Origin: Hirsutella rhossiliensis
Taxonomy: Eukaryota; Ascomycota; Sordariomycetes; Hypocreales; Ophiocordycipitaceae
Length of the DNA: 64,000 nucleotides
NCBI RefSeq assembly: GCF_020360975.1
Contig: NW_025408673.1
Location: 1,674,001-1,738,000 of the forward strand
Direction: 5' to 3'
Notes under the pieces: model-generated
What the model saw: the letters and a program-made list of their open reading frames with translations, nothing else
Databases searched by the model: none
What the model was told of the DNA's origin: nothing
Program-made: the position numbers and the translations under genes
Shown: positions 21,597 through 32,057 of the stretch, one piece after another
Layout of the letters: each line of letters starts with the position of its first letter
Numbering within the stretch: position 1 is the first letter of the stretch

Positions 21597-22589
21597 ATGT
21601 TCTCCAGCATAACCACCAAAATAGCCCTCAAAAAAGTCGGCCTCTCCAGCAACGCCCTCGACTTCTCCTCCCTGACCGGCCCTTCTGCAGACACCCGCCA
21701 GCCCGCAAAGCTTACCAAGCGCCGCACTGATGGCGCCGCTGCTGGCGACGGCGCTGTCGACGACAGCGACTCCGGCGCTGGCTGGACGAGCTGGATGTCC
21801 CTCAAGTCGCTGCCGCTGACAGTCCACCCCTGGCTTGCGCCTCCGCCCCCCCCCGTTGCTGTTGCGCGCGTGCCGCAGATTGGCGACGTGGCTCCGCGCG
21901 ACCGCGACCGCCAGCTCGAGTTTGGCGGGGGCCGCCGAGTCCTCGTCGTCTTCCTGCGGTGTGTCGGTTGTGCTTGTAAGCATCTCACTCTCTCGACCCA
22001 TATCTGGCCCTCTTCTCCGTTCCCTCTCGTCTCCTCCTGTTTTTGCCTCTCACACCAACTGACACACCATGCAGTCGCCCAAAAAACCTTCCTCAACCTC
22101 CGCACCCTCGCAAACCGCCACTCCTCCACCATGACCTGCATCGCCGTCTCCCACTCCTCCCCGCAAGCCACCCGCAAGTGGATCGACATGCTCGGCGGCG
22201 CCTGGAACGTCCGCGTCGTCATCGACGAGGACCGCGCCGTCTACGCCGCGTGGGGGCTCGGCACCGGCGGCGTCTGGTATCTCTTCAACCCCACCACCCA
22301 GGTCCAGGGCTGGCGTGAAAAGGGCTGGCTCGGCGAAAAGGTGGCAGAGGCCGTCCAGCGCCGCGGCACCGTCCAGAGCGATCGCGGGCCCACGAGGGCT
22401 GTGCCGGGGGCGGCGGGCGGCGGAGGAGATGGGGACGACGACGACGCTTCCAACGTCCTCGGTAACAAGTGGCAGGAGGCCGGCGCGTTTGCCGTCGACG
22501 GTCGGGGCACCGTCGTTTGGGGCGGCAAGGCGCAGAGGGCCGACGATGCCATGGATCTTGACGAGGCGGCTCGACTGCTGTGCATGTGA
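21597..22589 (+). CDS. AhpC/TSA-like thioredoxin-fold protein, 297 aa, two exons
   Basis: Exons are 21,597-21,975 and 22,075-22,589. The 99-nt intron has donor GTAAGC, branch CTGAC and acceptor CAG, phase 1. Because 99 is a multiple of three, the unspliced frame is also open, but splicing restores the RCVGCAFAQKTF motif. C122 and C125 form a CxxC pair at the end of a beta strand (VLVVFLRC), the usual place of the redox-active cysteine in thioredoxin-like folds. The later residues (VVIDEDRAVYAAWGLG, then the C-terminal GAFAVDGRGTVVWGG) match the peroxiredoxin-like AhpC/TSA family (PRXL2/AAED1-like) of fungal genomes. Activity is not proven by sequence; a peroxide or thiol role is inferred. A Gly/Asp-rich insert sits near residues 230-252. 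Confidence 0.8.
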   Translation: MFSSITTKIALKKVGLSSNALDFSSLTGPSADTRQPAKLTKRRTDGAAAGDGAVDDSDSGAGWTSWMSLKSLPLTVHPWLAPPPPPVAVARVPQIGDVAPRDRDRQLEFGGGRRVLVVFLRCVGCACKHLTLSTHIWPSSPFPLVSSCFCLSHQLTHHAVAQKTFLNLRTLANRHSSTMTCIAVSHSSPQATRKWIDMLGGAWNVRVVIDEDRAVYAAWGLGTGGVWYLFNPTTQVQGWREKGWLGEKVAEAVQRRGTVQSDRGPTRAVPGAAGGGGDGDDDDASNVLGNKWQEAGAFAVDGRGTVVWGGKAQRADDAMDLDEAARLLCM

Positions 22590-23752
22590 CGTGACGTCCG
22601 TCCGGTCGTGTGTCTCCCCCTACATCTGGCCAGAAGTCGGCACCTGGCGGATCTGCCTACAAGCGCCTGTACATTAATTCGATACACGAGCGTACTTGGC
22701 CAAATGATAGATACCATAGATTCGCTCGCCGCATCTGTCAGTTCGCGTCATGTGCTTACGACGACGCCATCACCGACACGCAGCCAGTCCTTCGCAAGCC
22801 AATCTCATTATCCGTGCTCCCTACTTGATTGCCTCCACCAAAAGATCAAAGTAACTCCAGCGATCCGAAAGACGACGGCATTAAGAAAAAGGCTCCCAAG
22901 ACCAGACTCCCCTACCGCTTCGCCTCGGCAATAGAAGCGTGCAAGCAAAGTCAAACCCCGTAGCCCTCATTTGTGTTCCTTTTTTTGGTGGTCTGTTTTC
23001 CCGCTGCTTTGGTGTGATGAACCCTTGCTCCGAAGCACTTCGTACTCCGCCCTGAAATCAAGTCGCCGGTTCCCCAACGGTTTCGCCGTCATAAATAGCC
23101 CAAGCCCGTCCCTGTGCGCGATGCATCACTCCCAGAAATGCTGCCTGGTGTAGTGTCGGTCGTCCCAATCTGAACTCCCATGCTCCTGCCAGCTTCCGTC
23201 CTCGCTGGGCTCATCGCCGCCTGGCGCCCGTTGCCAGAGGGTCGCTTCTCCCGCGCCCCGCGCATTCTCAACACCCCATCCGTTCTCATATGCAATTCGA
23301 CGCCCGAACAATGACATGCGCCGTGACGTGGCAAAGAGGCAACGCCGGTCCCTGTCAACACCGTGCCGGAGCAGGAAAGACTGCCCGCGTGCATCGTTTT
23401 GCCTGTGCCCAACAATATCCCAGCCGATTCCGAGTTCTGGTGTGTAGAAAGCGGTCCTTCCCTTGACCCCTTACTTTTCGCAATTTCCTTCCTCGCAGTC
23501 GCACGAAAATGCCGCAAAAGCGTCGTTGCAGGCAAGACGCATCAGAAAAAACATCAACCCTCCAAATAAATGAGAAACAGCCGGGGGGGGGAGAGGAGGG
23601 AAAGAATTTGTGGACAGCATTCAATCCCGTGTCGATCGTCACAATCGTACACCCCATGTCGTCGACACTAGGATTCCTAGCGCCGTTCCGAATGCAGAAC
23701 GTCACTCTTAGCATCCCCTCTGCCACTCGCCTGGTGCGGCGGCTCCATGGCG
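22590..23752. other. Convergent intergenic region
   Basis: 3' UTRs of the AhpC/TSA-like gene (+) and the five-exon low-complexity gene (-) should lie here. I see no coding region, and the open frames lack protein-like composition. Confidence 0.45.
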
Positions 23753-25352
23753 TTACCCCCACACGCTGGCTTGGGCGCCGAGGCCAGAGGACTGGCCCCA
23801 GACACCGTTGCCGCGTCCCCAGCCGCCGGGCGAAGCAAGGGGCGTGGTGGAGCGCTTCCCGGATGTAGCTGTCGACGGCGTGCCGGAGGGGCGGGTGCCG
23901 ATTGGCGCGACCGTTGCCCCGGACGGGCCAGGCTTGGACCCCGGGGCCAGGTCTCGAGGAGGAGATGCACCAGTTGGGCTCGAGGTGCTCGTGCGGCTCT
24001 GCAGGCCCATGGCGTTGTCGAAAACCTTGTTGGTGGGCCCGGCAGTCTGAGGGCTGGTCGTGCTTTGCGGGCGCGGGCTGGGGATGGCCGGGGCGTTGTT
24101 GTGGTCACTGGCAGAGGCGGGTGTTCCGGCATCCGCAACCGAGGGGGTTCGACCAACGCCGTCAAAGGTCAGAGGCGAGGGGCCGCGGATGCTCGAGGGG
24201 CCGCTGGGGCGGGGAGCGCCGGATCGGATGTTGCCCGACTCGTCCACGTAGCTACTCTTGTCGGCAAAGGGCCCTTCTCCGTAGAGGGCGCTGCGCTGAC
24301 GGGCGATGAGCTCGCGCGTCTCCTCCTCAGACATGTGCTTGTTGCCGTGCTGGGGCGCCTCAGCCAAGTCATCTACGCAGGAGAGAAGGGTTAGCTCATG
24401 CTCATCATGTCCAGCGGCGCACACGCATGCAGCTGCACTGCACCAAGCAGCTCCGAGGCCAACACAGGTCTGCATGGACAACGTGAAGTGAAGGCGGCAG
24501 ACAGCTCGTCGCCTTTGACCGCGCCCACGACCGGCCAGTTCTTGTCTTTGTTTTCTATTTGGGGTATCCTTGTTCGCCACACGAGGTGCTATACTGCAGA
24601 GGGTGGCCTACTTCGTTGGTATTGCTGCTCCGTGTGTCGGTTACGCAGCTCTCGTTCCCGCTGGGCCGCCATCCTTCTCTTGGTCTGCATGAACTGCTCT
24701 GCCTCGTTGGTGCCCCGCGAAGGCTGATGGCGCTGGGAGGCGTAAAAGTTGTGGAGGTTCGGTCCCTGGGCGCCGCGGACGTCGTCGAAGTTGTTGATGG
24801 CGTGAGAGCGGGGGCCGCCACCGTGAGAGGCTCGAGAGTCTGGTCGGAAGCGAATCGGGTTCGACTCGTCAGCAATTGCGCTCCGAGTCCAAGTCGACGC
24901 GGTAGGTGAACAGGCGGCCTTTGGTGACTCACGGCGTCCGCCCATTCCATAGCCCTTGCCCGACTTTTGCAGGTTCTCGTAGGCGCGATCAACCTCTGCA
25001 AGAGGAAATGTCAGCCTGCGTTGCGGACAGAAGAGGAGTCGCAGTGGCGACGTGCGCGCCCTCTCCGGGTGAAGCGAGGTGATTGATGTTGGGGCGTTTG
25101 TAGTAAGAGTGTTTCGTCATGCCGGGCCTGAGCATGTTGGGACGTACGTACCGTCAAATTGATACGAGAAGGCGTAATCGTCTTGGGGCTGGGGTCCGCT
25201 GGCACCAGCTAAGAAGGGCCTGGGTCAGTCGAGAGACCGAGAGCAAGCATCGACAAGGCGCAAATACCGGTGCGAGCAGGGGCAGCGGCACCCTGGTGCT
25301 CCCAATTATTCTGGGCCGGGCCAGACCACTGAGGGTTGTCGTAGTAGGACAT
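23753..25352 (-). CDS. Conserved low-complexity protein of filamentous ascomycetes, about 350 aa, five exons
   Basis: Exons (minus strand): 25,268-25,352; 25,152-25,208; 24,933-24,995; 24,612-24,839; 23,753-24,372. Introns are 59, 156, 93 and 239 nt, all GT-AG, all phase 1. The protein begins MSYYDNPQWSGPAQNNW, continues FSYQFDEVDRAYENLQKSGK across the second junction, then LHNFYASQRHQPSRG, a charged helix (QTKRRMAAQRERELRNR), and EEETRELIARQRSALYGEG. It ends with a Ser/Thr/Pro/Gly tail closing in SVWG. These blocks are recognisable from ascomycete proteins annotated only as hypothetical. No catalytic motif is present; the charged helix and the disordered tail suggest a scaffold or RNA-associated role, which is inference. 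The last intron uses a less usual donor, GTAGGC, and a small extra exon inside that 239-nt gap is possible. Confidence 0.7.
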
Positions 25353-28300
25353 GGTTCTCGAGGGCCGCTCGACGGGAGGCGCAATGATGGGCACGAGGAA
25401 AGCAGTAAAGGTGGCTAGTGGAGGCCGAAGTCAGCATCGGAAGAATTGAGAGGGAGGACGGGGCAGCGGTCGACAGGGGAGGAGTGCATAACGATGGCGG
25501 TCGAGCCAAGACGGCGAAGATGCACCATGGCCATCTTTAACGAGGGCAAATGAAACGTCACATCGAGTTGCGTGACAGGTGCGTGAGAGACGACGGGGAG
25601 ATTGTCGGGTGGCGGCCGGGAGGATGAACATCGTCAGAGAGCAAGAGAACTGACCTTTCGTTTACCTGCAACAAGGCGCACTGCGTGGCGGACGAGCCGG
25701 CGTGAGAGGCAAGGCGAGGTGGGCGAGCGCCGTGTGCCGTGTGGAGAAAAAAAAAGACAATGGGAATCAAATGCGAAGCGAAACGCCGGTGCCGCGCAAA
25801 GATAGGAAAGAGAGCGGCGGGCAAACACACACGAGGGTATCGGAGGGCGAGCGAGGAGTCAGTCGAAGGAAAACAAAAAACGGGGAGCTGCGCAAACCCA
25901 CTGGAGGTGCGAGAGAGTGAGGGAGAGGAATTTGGGCGAGGAGAAAATCCAAGGACCGAGGCGGGATCGTGGTTGTCGAGAACGGGGGGGTGGGGAGGAG
26001 AAATTTCCAGGGTGGGAGGGAGGTGGAGTGGAGCCAGTGGAAAGGAGAGTACATAAGTTACAGTGCCTCCTGTACTGAGACTGCGGTGGCCAGCAGCCAG
26101 TGCCCAGGGCAAGCTTTTTTCCCTCTCTTACGTGGGACATCGTACTGTAACTAAATTTTATATTTATCCCCCGTATTTGGCATTCAGCCTGGGTGCCTAC
26201 TGTACTAGCGGGTGGTGGTGGTGGTGATGGTCAGCCGCAGCGCATGCCTGAGGTGCCCACTGTACTGTGGTATCTTGCAGACACCTACAGTGGCCTCAGC
26301 GTGCTCTGTTCCATGTGAGAAACACCTTGTACAGTACCTCCATCTTTGCCGCCCCTTTCCCCATTACTGTCGCCTGCCTAGATGCCCTCGCTCCAGCACG
26401 GATGCCTGGAAGAGTAGTAATTAGATTGCCGATGTGCCTGAGACGTCCAGGCGCTGTGCAGTATGCACAGCACTCACTGTAATTTAGGTGCTGCAGTACA
26501 AACATGAGCTCCAGAGTACTTGGTCGCACGGCACTAGCCCCCAAGTAGACATCGGCTGTGGTTGGTTGCTGCAGAAGCGCCGGCTTGCCGAGCGCACACT
26601 GTGTCCTGACGTTTGTTCAGGCCTCGTCCATCTCTTGTCAGCACATCCGTGACTTGTTCCAGGTACTGGTCGGGTGGTATGCGAGGACTTTGCCCCGGGT
26701 CGCTTTTCTCTCGGGGCTCCCTAGGCGACGAGCTCGCAGTACAGCAGCTAATACTCTGGACCGCGGGCACAGTACCCGCTGTCGGAGGAAGCGTTCCGCG
26801 TTTTAGCCTGTTTGCAATGTCTTGCCTGATGTCACTCCATTTGTACTGTGAGGTGCGGTACAGTGTACGGTACGGAGTACAGTACAGCAAAATCACGTCC
26901 CATCTGGACCCGAATGTCTCTTCCGTTCATTCTTGGGCACCCAACCATCCAACGTCCAAGCCATCATCCTCCCGACTGGCTGCAGGCCCGGACCCCGGCG
27001 CCACTGCGACCCTGAGCCTCACCTCTCGTGACAGGACACAGGACGTGTGCTCGAGAGTGCCACCGCACCTGCCTGGTCGGACTCGTTCCCCGCGTGCAAT
27101 TAAACGGGCGGAGATTGGCGCACTGTGCGCTACCTCGCTCATTCCATCTCCCAACGGGGTACGGAGTACTCCCACAGGAATAGCTCGGTGCTCGGGTACA
27201 GTAGCCGGCACTGTACGGAGAGTCTTGGTGGCGTGGCCCCAAGAGCCCCCCCCAACGACGGGAAGCCCCTTTCACTGCCTCCAGGCCTTGTGCCAACCGC
27301 CAGTAGCACTTCGTTCTTCAGCGTCAAGCAATCCGCCACGACCAAGGCCTCGCGCGCACTGTCTGCTGCACCAGGACGTCATGCCTCCGTCGTCTATCCA
27401 CTCAGCAGCCCTCGCCGCCCCTGTGGCTTCTCGTCAGGGTGTCGTCTCAAATTTCAACAAACGTCTCCCGTTGGGCTGTGATAGCGCCTCGTCTTCTACC
27501 TATCGTCGCCAGAGTCGCCGTGCCGACGCCTTGGTGCATTCTCCCGCACCCCTGGATCACGGGCGAGACATGAATCGGCAATGGAGGCGAGAGGCTTGCT
27601 TGCAAGCTCAGACAGCCCTCGTCGAGACAAGACCCCGACGAAGCCGCCAATCGCCAAAGCCCCGGCCCACGAGACTTTTTTTGACGTTGCACCTCGTGTC
27701 GCACGGCGTGGCAGAACACCCGCTGCACGGTACGGTGCCCCTGGCTGTTCCATGATGAGCACTTACTTGGCGCACGGCGAACGAGGGCTGCACATGGATG
27801 CTTCCTGGCTGCACGATGAATGCAGAGCCGGATGTTCTTGGACCGAGTCGTCCGTTGCATGTCATATGACGCCAAACCCCCATCTACGCATCTCTGTCGC
27901 GCCTATTTCATGCATGCAGCTACATGGATCGCACCGTCGTTGCCGCATCGCGACGCGCCGTCGACAACAGCAAGTACTGTAGCGATGCGTTCTCATCATC
28001 TCGGGCACTGCCGTCGAGTCGAGAACGGGAGACCCCGCCTTCTCAAGACATTCACGTGTCGACAGGTAATGCGAGGGGGCGCTCCCACCAAGGCAAGGTT
28101 CGTTGCGCGGGCGAGGTCTCACTCCAAAGCGCCTCGTCGGCGGCGCTGAGGACGGCGCCATGACGAGCGGGCCGCCTGGCTACCCGTATCGGGAAAGGCT
28201 GACTCGCAATAGCTTGCACAGAGGCGCCACGTCGGCACAGGCGATTGGGGAAACTGGTCTCGCCCAGTGATGAGAGAATCAAAGGAAACCTTGCAATGAA

Positions 28301-28700
28301 CGTCTACAGTCAAGCCGGGGAGAGAGACGTCCTCTCCAGATCCATCGCCGCGCCGGCTGTCCATCTTGTCTGCGTTTTCCATTGTCCCCGTTTGCCCCTT
28401 GATTTGCAAAGCGCCATGCCGGCCTCTAAATCGCCCACGACCCACTCGACCTGTCCGTGATAAGTGGGAGGGATGGCAGTCCAAGGTCCGGTGCATACAG
28501 ACATGCGGGCATGCAAGGGCATGCATACAAGACTCTGGCCGCACATGGACATTTGCGTCCCTGCAGGATGCATCTGTTGGCGAGGGTTGACAGGAGGCCC
28601 GGCCCAGTGCCGTGTCTTGTATCCGTCAGGCTTCACATGTCTCGATAGGTTGAAGGCGGCAGGCGTTGGCTTGTTGACTCACCCGTTGCAGCCTCGAGGT
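25353..28700. other. 3.3-kb intergenic region, no supported gene
   Basis: The first 700 bp are GA-rich on the plus strand (CT-rich on the transcribed strand of the upstream gene) and look like its leader. The remainder contains clusters of GTACAGTAC, TACGGTACGGAGTAC and similar words (for example 26,860-26,890 and 27,155-27,215). A 380-codon frame at 26,613-27,755 (+) lacks any domain, crosses these words and shows random composition; I do not accept it. Confidence 0.5.
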
Positions 28701-29027
28701 CTACGAGGCCGTGTTTCCTCCAGAGCCACTAGCCGTCAACTCGGCGAGGCACTTTTCGCACACCCTGTAGAAGCCGCGTCCTGTGATGCCCTCGTACCAT
28801 CCGTGGTCCTCAGTGGGACACCAGTGCCAGTTGGTGGCTACTGGGGCACTGGCCTTTTTCTTGTTCTTCATGGGCGGCTCGGTTGAATTGCACTTGGGGC
28901 ATTCGTCGTAGTAGACGAAGTCGTACCATCCGTGGGCGAACTTGGGACACCATTTCCACTCGGGTTCTCGGCGGATGTTTTTCGCCCAGTCGGCGCGGGG
29001 ATCTTTGTCGCCCTGACTGGCACTCAT
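28701..29027 (-). CDS. Small protein with two tandem C-H-C-C motifs, 108 aa
   Basis: Single-exon gene. The protein contains the same module twice. Copy 1 (residues about 27-46) reads WCPKFAHGWYDF, ten residues from the His, then CPKC. Copy 2 (about 69-92) reads WCPTEDHGWYEG, fourteen residues from the His, then CEKC. The shared pattern is W-C-P-x3-H-G-W-Y-x(8-12)-C-x2-C, which is a plausible zinc-binding C-H-C-C site in each half. A Lys-rich linker separates the copies. There is no signal peptide or membrane segment, so it is probably cytosolic or nuclear. I do not recognise the family and assign no function. It is divergent from the hydrolase gene, with 890 bp between the starts. Confidence 0.65.
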   Translation of the reverse strand: MSASQGDKDPRADWAKNIRREPEWKWCPKFAHGWYDFVYYDECPKCNSTEPPMKNKKKASAPVATNWHWCPTEDHGWYEGITGRGFYRVCEKCLAELTASGSGGNTAS

Positions 29028-29917
29028 GATGCTTTTCCGCGGGGGAGCGGTGTGGACGAGTCGAACAAGTTAGCACGGATGGATGAGCGGGCCTTTACGG
29101 CAAGATCTTGGAGGGAACAGAACGAGGTAAGCGGCCTGGGTGCGGACAGACGCGTGGGACGAGCATCGTGGGGAGGTTTATATGCGACCTCGAGACCCGA
29201 GGCTCTGCGGTGGTGCGAGACCGTTCGGAAGGGGTCCAGGGTGCGTGCGAGGTGACACCAAGGCTGGCGACGGGTGTTTGGTGGAGCGGTGCGCAGTGGC
29301 CGGTGAATGGGCTCGAGGCGGTCTCGGAGGATGCGGTGCAGCCCGAGTGACGAGGAGATTCTGGCGTCGTCGTCGACGTGCCCGTCACGCGTCTTGGTGC
29401 TCTCTCGGGACGACGGCCTACTGCCCAAGCCGCGGCCAGGCTTCTCAACCACTTAGCTGTAGATTGATCATGATGTGATCGATGGTTCTCACCGTTCGGT
29501 CAAGCAGAGCGGATGGTGTTGCTGTGATTCATCACCGCAGCCGCAGGGTAGGTCGCGGCAGTAAAGGAGGCCCCGGTGGCGAATGATTCATGACGGGCCC
29601 CGTCCTCGTCATCGGCGGACTGTGACTACTTGTTGGATGGCCTTGGGGGGATTGTACGCCAGGCCGCCGCTAAGGATGACTGCAAGACGGGATTCTATTC
29701 GCATTCGTAGGCAAGAATATGGACGGCCTTTGTCTAGCGGTGCCAGCCCCACAGTCATCGTCATCACCAAGCGCCGCTGCGCGTCACCGCTCGACCTCCA
29801 TCCTTGACCACTCAACTCACATCACCAGCGAGGGCACACTTCCCCCGGGACACGCATGACGGAGTTGGATTTCATCAGCAAGAGTCACAATAAGAATCAC
29901 AAGAAGAGTCACAAGAA
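29028..29917. other. Divergent promoter region
   Basis: This region separates the small C-H-C-C gene (-) from the hydrolase gene (+). An A-rich imperfect repeat of AAGAGTCACAA/AAGAATCACAA units at about 29,880-29,915 sits immediately before the hydrolase ATG. No gene is supported within. Confidence 0.45.
29880..29915. repeat. Short direct repeat of AAGAGTCACAA units
   Basis: Three imperfect 12-nt units (AAGAGTCACAAT, AAGAATCACAAG, AAGAGTCACAAG) lie directly upstream of the hydrolase start codon. The TCACA core could be a binding site or simply leader sequence. Confidence 0.6.
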
Positions 29918-31657
29918 ATGTCGCCAGACTCGGACCTCGAACTCGACTCCCTCGACGCCCACTCCGACTCATCCCTCGACGGCGACGACGCCTATGCCCC
30001 CGACTCGCCCCTCGCCACGGCCACCTCCCGTCCACAGGCAAGGCCGAGATGGCTCCAGCCGCGCCGCACCCTCCCGCACCGCGTTGCCTCCGCCCTGAGG
30101 GCCCTATGCCTCGCCCCGCGGCCCCATCACCATCATCGCCGCCGCCGCCGCTACTTCTCCCGACGCCGTCTCCTCCTCCTCCCCCCGGTCATCTTCTTTC
30201 TATACGCCCTCGTCCGCCTCTTGCGCGGCCAGCCCCTGCTCGCCACCCGGCTCCCAGCCTCGTACTCAGGCCCCCACCGCGTCGGCGCCATCGACGTCGA
30301 AGTCCCCGCGTCGTCGGCGCCGCGCACCGTCACCGACGCAGGCGCAGACGTGCGCTTCCGCCTCGACCCGGCCCGTCGCGCCTTTGAGCTCGAGACGGTC
30401 CTCGTGACGCTCTACTACCCCGTCGCCGCCGCGTCGACGAAGCGCTCCTCCCGGCGGCGGCGGCAGCATTTCTGGCTCGACCGCCCCATCGGCCTCACCG
30501 CCGCCGGCTACGCGCGGCTCGCACATTTCGACTATGCGCCCTTTCGCGCCCTCTTGACCGTCGTGCTGTGGGCCGTCGCCGGCTCCCTGCGCATCCCCGC
30601 CGACGTCGACGGCCCCCTGCTGCAGCTGCCTGATGAGAGTGGTGGTAATGGGACCGACAGGCTCCCCGTCGTCGTCTTCTCGCATGGCATGGCCAGCTCG
30701 CGCACAGACTACACGCACTACCTCGCCCAGCTCGCAAGCAGGGGCTACGTCGTCGCCGCCCTCGAGCACCGCGACGGCAGCTGTCCAGGCAGCCTCATCA
30801 AACCCGGCGGCCAAAAGCCCGACCGCCGCCTCGTCCACTTTAGCGTCGCCGACGTCGTCACCGCCAACCCGTCCGCCTCGGCCGACGACGAGCTCGCCGC
30901 CTTCAAGAAACACCAGCTCGCCTTCCGCACCGCCGAAATCGCAGAGGCCGTCGCCCTTCTGCGCAGGCTCGACGACGGCCACGGCGCGCGCATCCACGCC
31001 GCCAACTCGCGCGCAGAGGGCTCGTCGCTGCCCCTGTGGAAGGCCCGGCTGGACCTCGGCCACCTCGTCATCGCCGGCCACTCGTACGGCGCAACCGGCG
31101 CCTTGCAGGCCCTGGGCCGACACGACGCAAACCTCGCCCCGAGCGGCGGCATAGTCCTCGACCCGGGCAAGTCGAGCGGCCCGCTCAACAACAACGTCTC
31201 GGCACCCCTGCTCATCATCCACTCCGACGCCTGGTCCCGCGCCCACAGCCTCTTCCACGGCCGCCCGCACTTTGCCACGGTCCGCGACCTGGCCCGCGCC
31301 GTCCTCGCCCGCACCCGCGACGTACTTCCCGGCGGCCGGGGCGCTGCCTGGTTCCTCACCAGCCTCGGCGTCGCGCACCCCAGCGTCTCCGACGCCCCGC
31401 TGATCGAGCCCCTGCTCCTCCGCTGGGCTACCCGCACCACCCTCGACGCCCGTGACGCCCTGCGCCAGTACGTCGATGTGTCCGCCGCCTTCCTCGATGC
31501 CCTTGGCTCCCGCGCCGCTGCCACCGGCTTGCTGGCTGAGAAGCCGACGCACGACGAGTACGGTGTGTGGGTCAGCCCGGAGCGCAAAGACTCGTTTCCC
31601 AAAGACTGGGCCGGGCTCTGGGAGATTCACGTCAGCCCGGCAGATGACAAGCATTGA
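29918..31657 (+). CDS. Membrane-anchored PAF-acetylhydrolase-like serine hydrolase, 579 aa
   Basis: Single exon. The protein is an alpha/beta hydrolase of the platelet-activating-factor acetylhydrolase (isoform II/plasma type) family, which hydrolyses the sn-2 acyl ester of short-chain or oxidised phospholipids. The oxyanion region reads [16 protein letters not shown]. The nucleophile is S389 in GHSYGATG, the likely acid D415 in GIVLDPGK, and the likely base H487 in GVAHPSVSD, in the order and spacing of the family. Residues 1-85 are acidic, then strongly Arg/His-rich. They precede a single hydrophobic segment ([18 protein letters not shown], about residues 87-104), so this is probably a type II membrane protein. 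Substrate cannot be read from sequence. It is longer than animal enzymes because of the N-terminal extension. A 522-codon antisense frame is a shadow of GC-rich codons. Confidence 0.87.
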   Translation: MSPDSDLELDSLDAHSDSSLDGDDAYAPDSPLATATSRPQARPRWLQPRRTLPHRVASALRALCLAPRPHHHHRRRRRYFSRRRLLLLPPVIFFLYALVRLLRGQPLLATRLPASYSGPHRVGAIDVEVPASSAPRTVTDAGADVRFRLDPARRAFELETVLVTLYYPVAAASTKRSSRRRRQHFWLDRPIGLTAAGYARLAHFDYAPFRALLTVVLWAVAGSLRIPADVDGPLLQLPDESGGNGTDRLPVVVFSHGMASSRTDYTHYLAQLASRGYVVAALEHRDGSCPGSLIKPGGQKPDRRLVHFSVADVVTANPSASADDELAAFKKHQLAFRTAEIAEAVALLRRLDDGHGARIHAANSRAEGSSLPLWKARLDLGHLVIAGHSYGATGALQALGRHDANLAPSGGIVLDPGKSSGPLNNNVSAPLLIIHSDAWSRAHSLFHGRPHFATVRDLARAVLARTRDVLPGGRGAAWFLTSLGVAHPSVSDAPLIEPLLLRWATRTTLDARDALRQYVDVSAAFLDALGSRAAATGLLAEKPTHDEYGVWVSPERKDSFPKDWAGLWEIHVSPADDKH

Positions 31658-32057
31658 CTCCCCCCATTCCTGGAGTCTCGTATGCACTTCTGGTCCTCTA
31701 CCCTTGGACACACTCGTGTCGATATCGCGACGCATGGTGCCTTGCTCGCGAGCCATCCCACCCACCGGTTCTTCAGTCATAAACCTCGCCATCCTCTCTT
31801 CTTTGCCGGCATCAAGAGGAGCAGCCCGCATCACGGCGGTGTCTGGTGCCGTCAGTGCAACTGTAACTATGTATCCTTCATCCTACGGAACGATCCCTGC
31901 CATCACGGTAATCTCGTCACCAGACCACGCCGGGCGAGGACGCCGCCTCCATCCACCGCATCTTTGCCCCCCCCCATCCCGCCTTCGTAGCACATGTACA
32001 TGATTCGTCTCTCCTGATCCACATCCTCGATTCCTTGATGCCAGGCCTTTCGGCTGC
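31658..32057. other. Convergent intergenic region
   Basis: 400 bp between the hydrolase gene (+) and the large disordered-protein gene (-). It should contain both 3' UTRs; nothing else is seen. Confidence 0.5.

Noticed and set aside
26613..27755. 380-codon plus-strand frame in the 3.3-kb gap
   Set aside because: Crosses clusters of GTAC palindromes, random composition and no domain; no intron or promoter logic.
30266..31834. 522-codon open frame antisense to the PAF-acetylhydrolase gene
   Set aside because: It mirrors the GC-rich codon pattern of the sense gene; the translation is Gly/Ala/Val/Arg-biased with no domain, while the sense strand has an intact catalytic triad.
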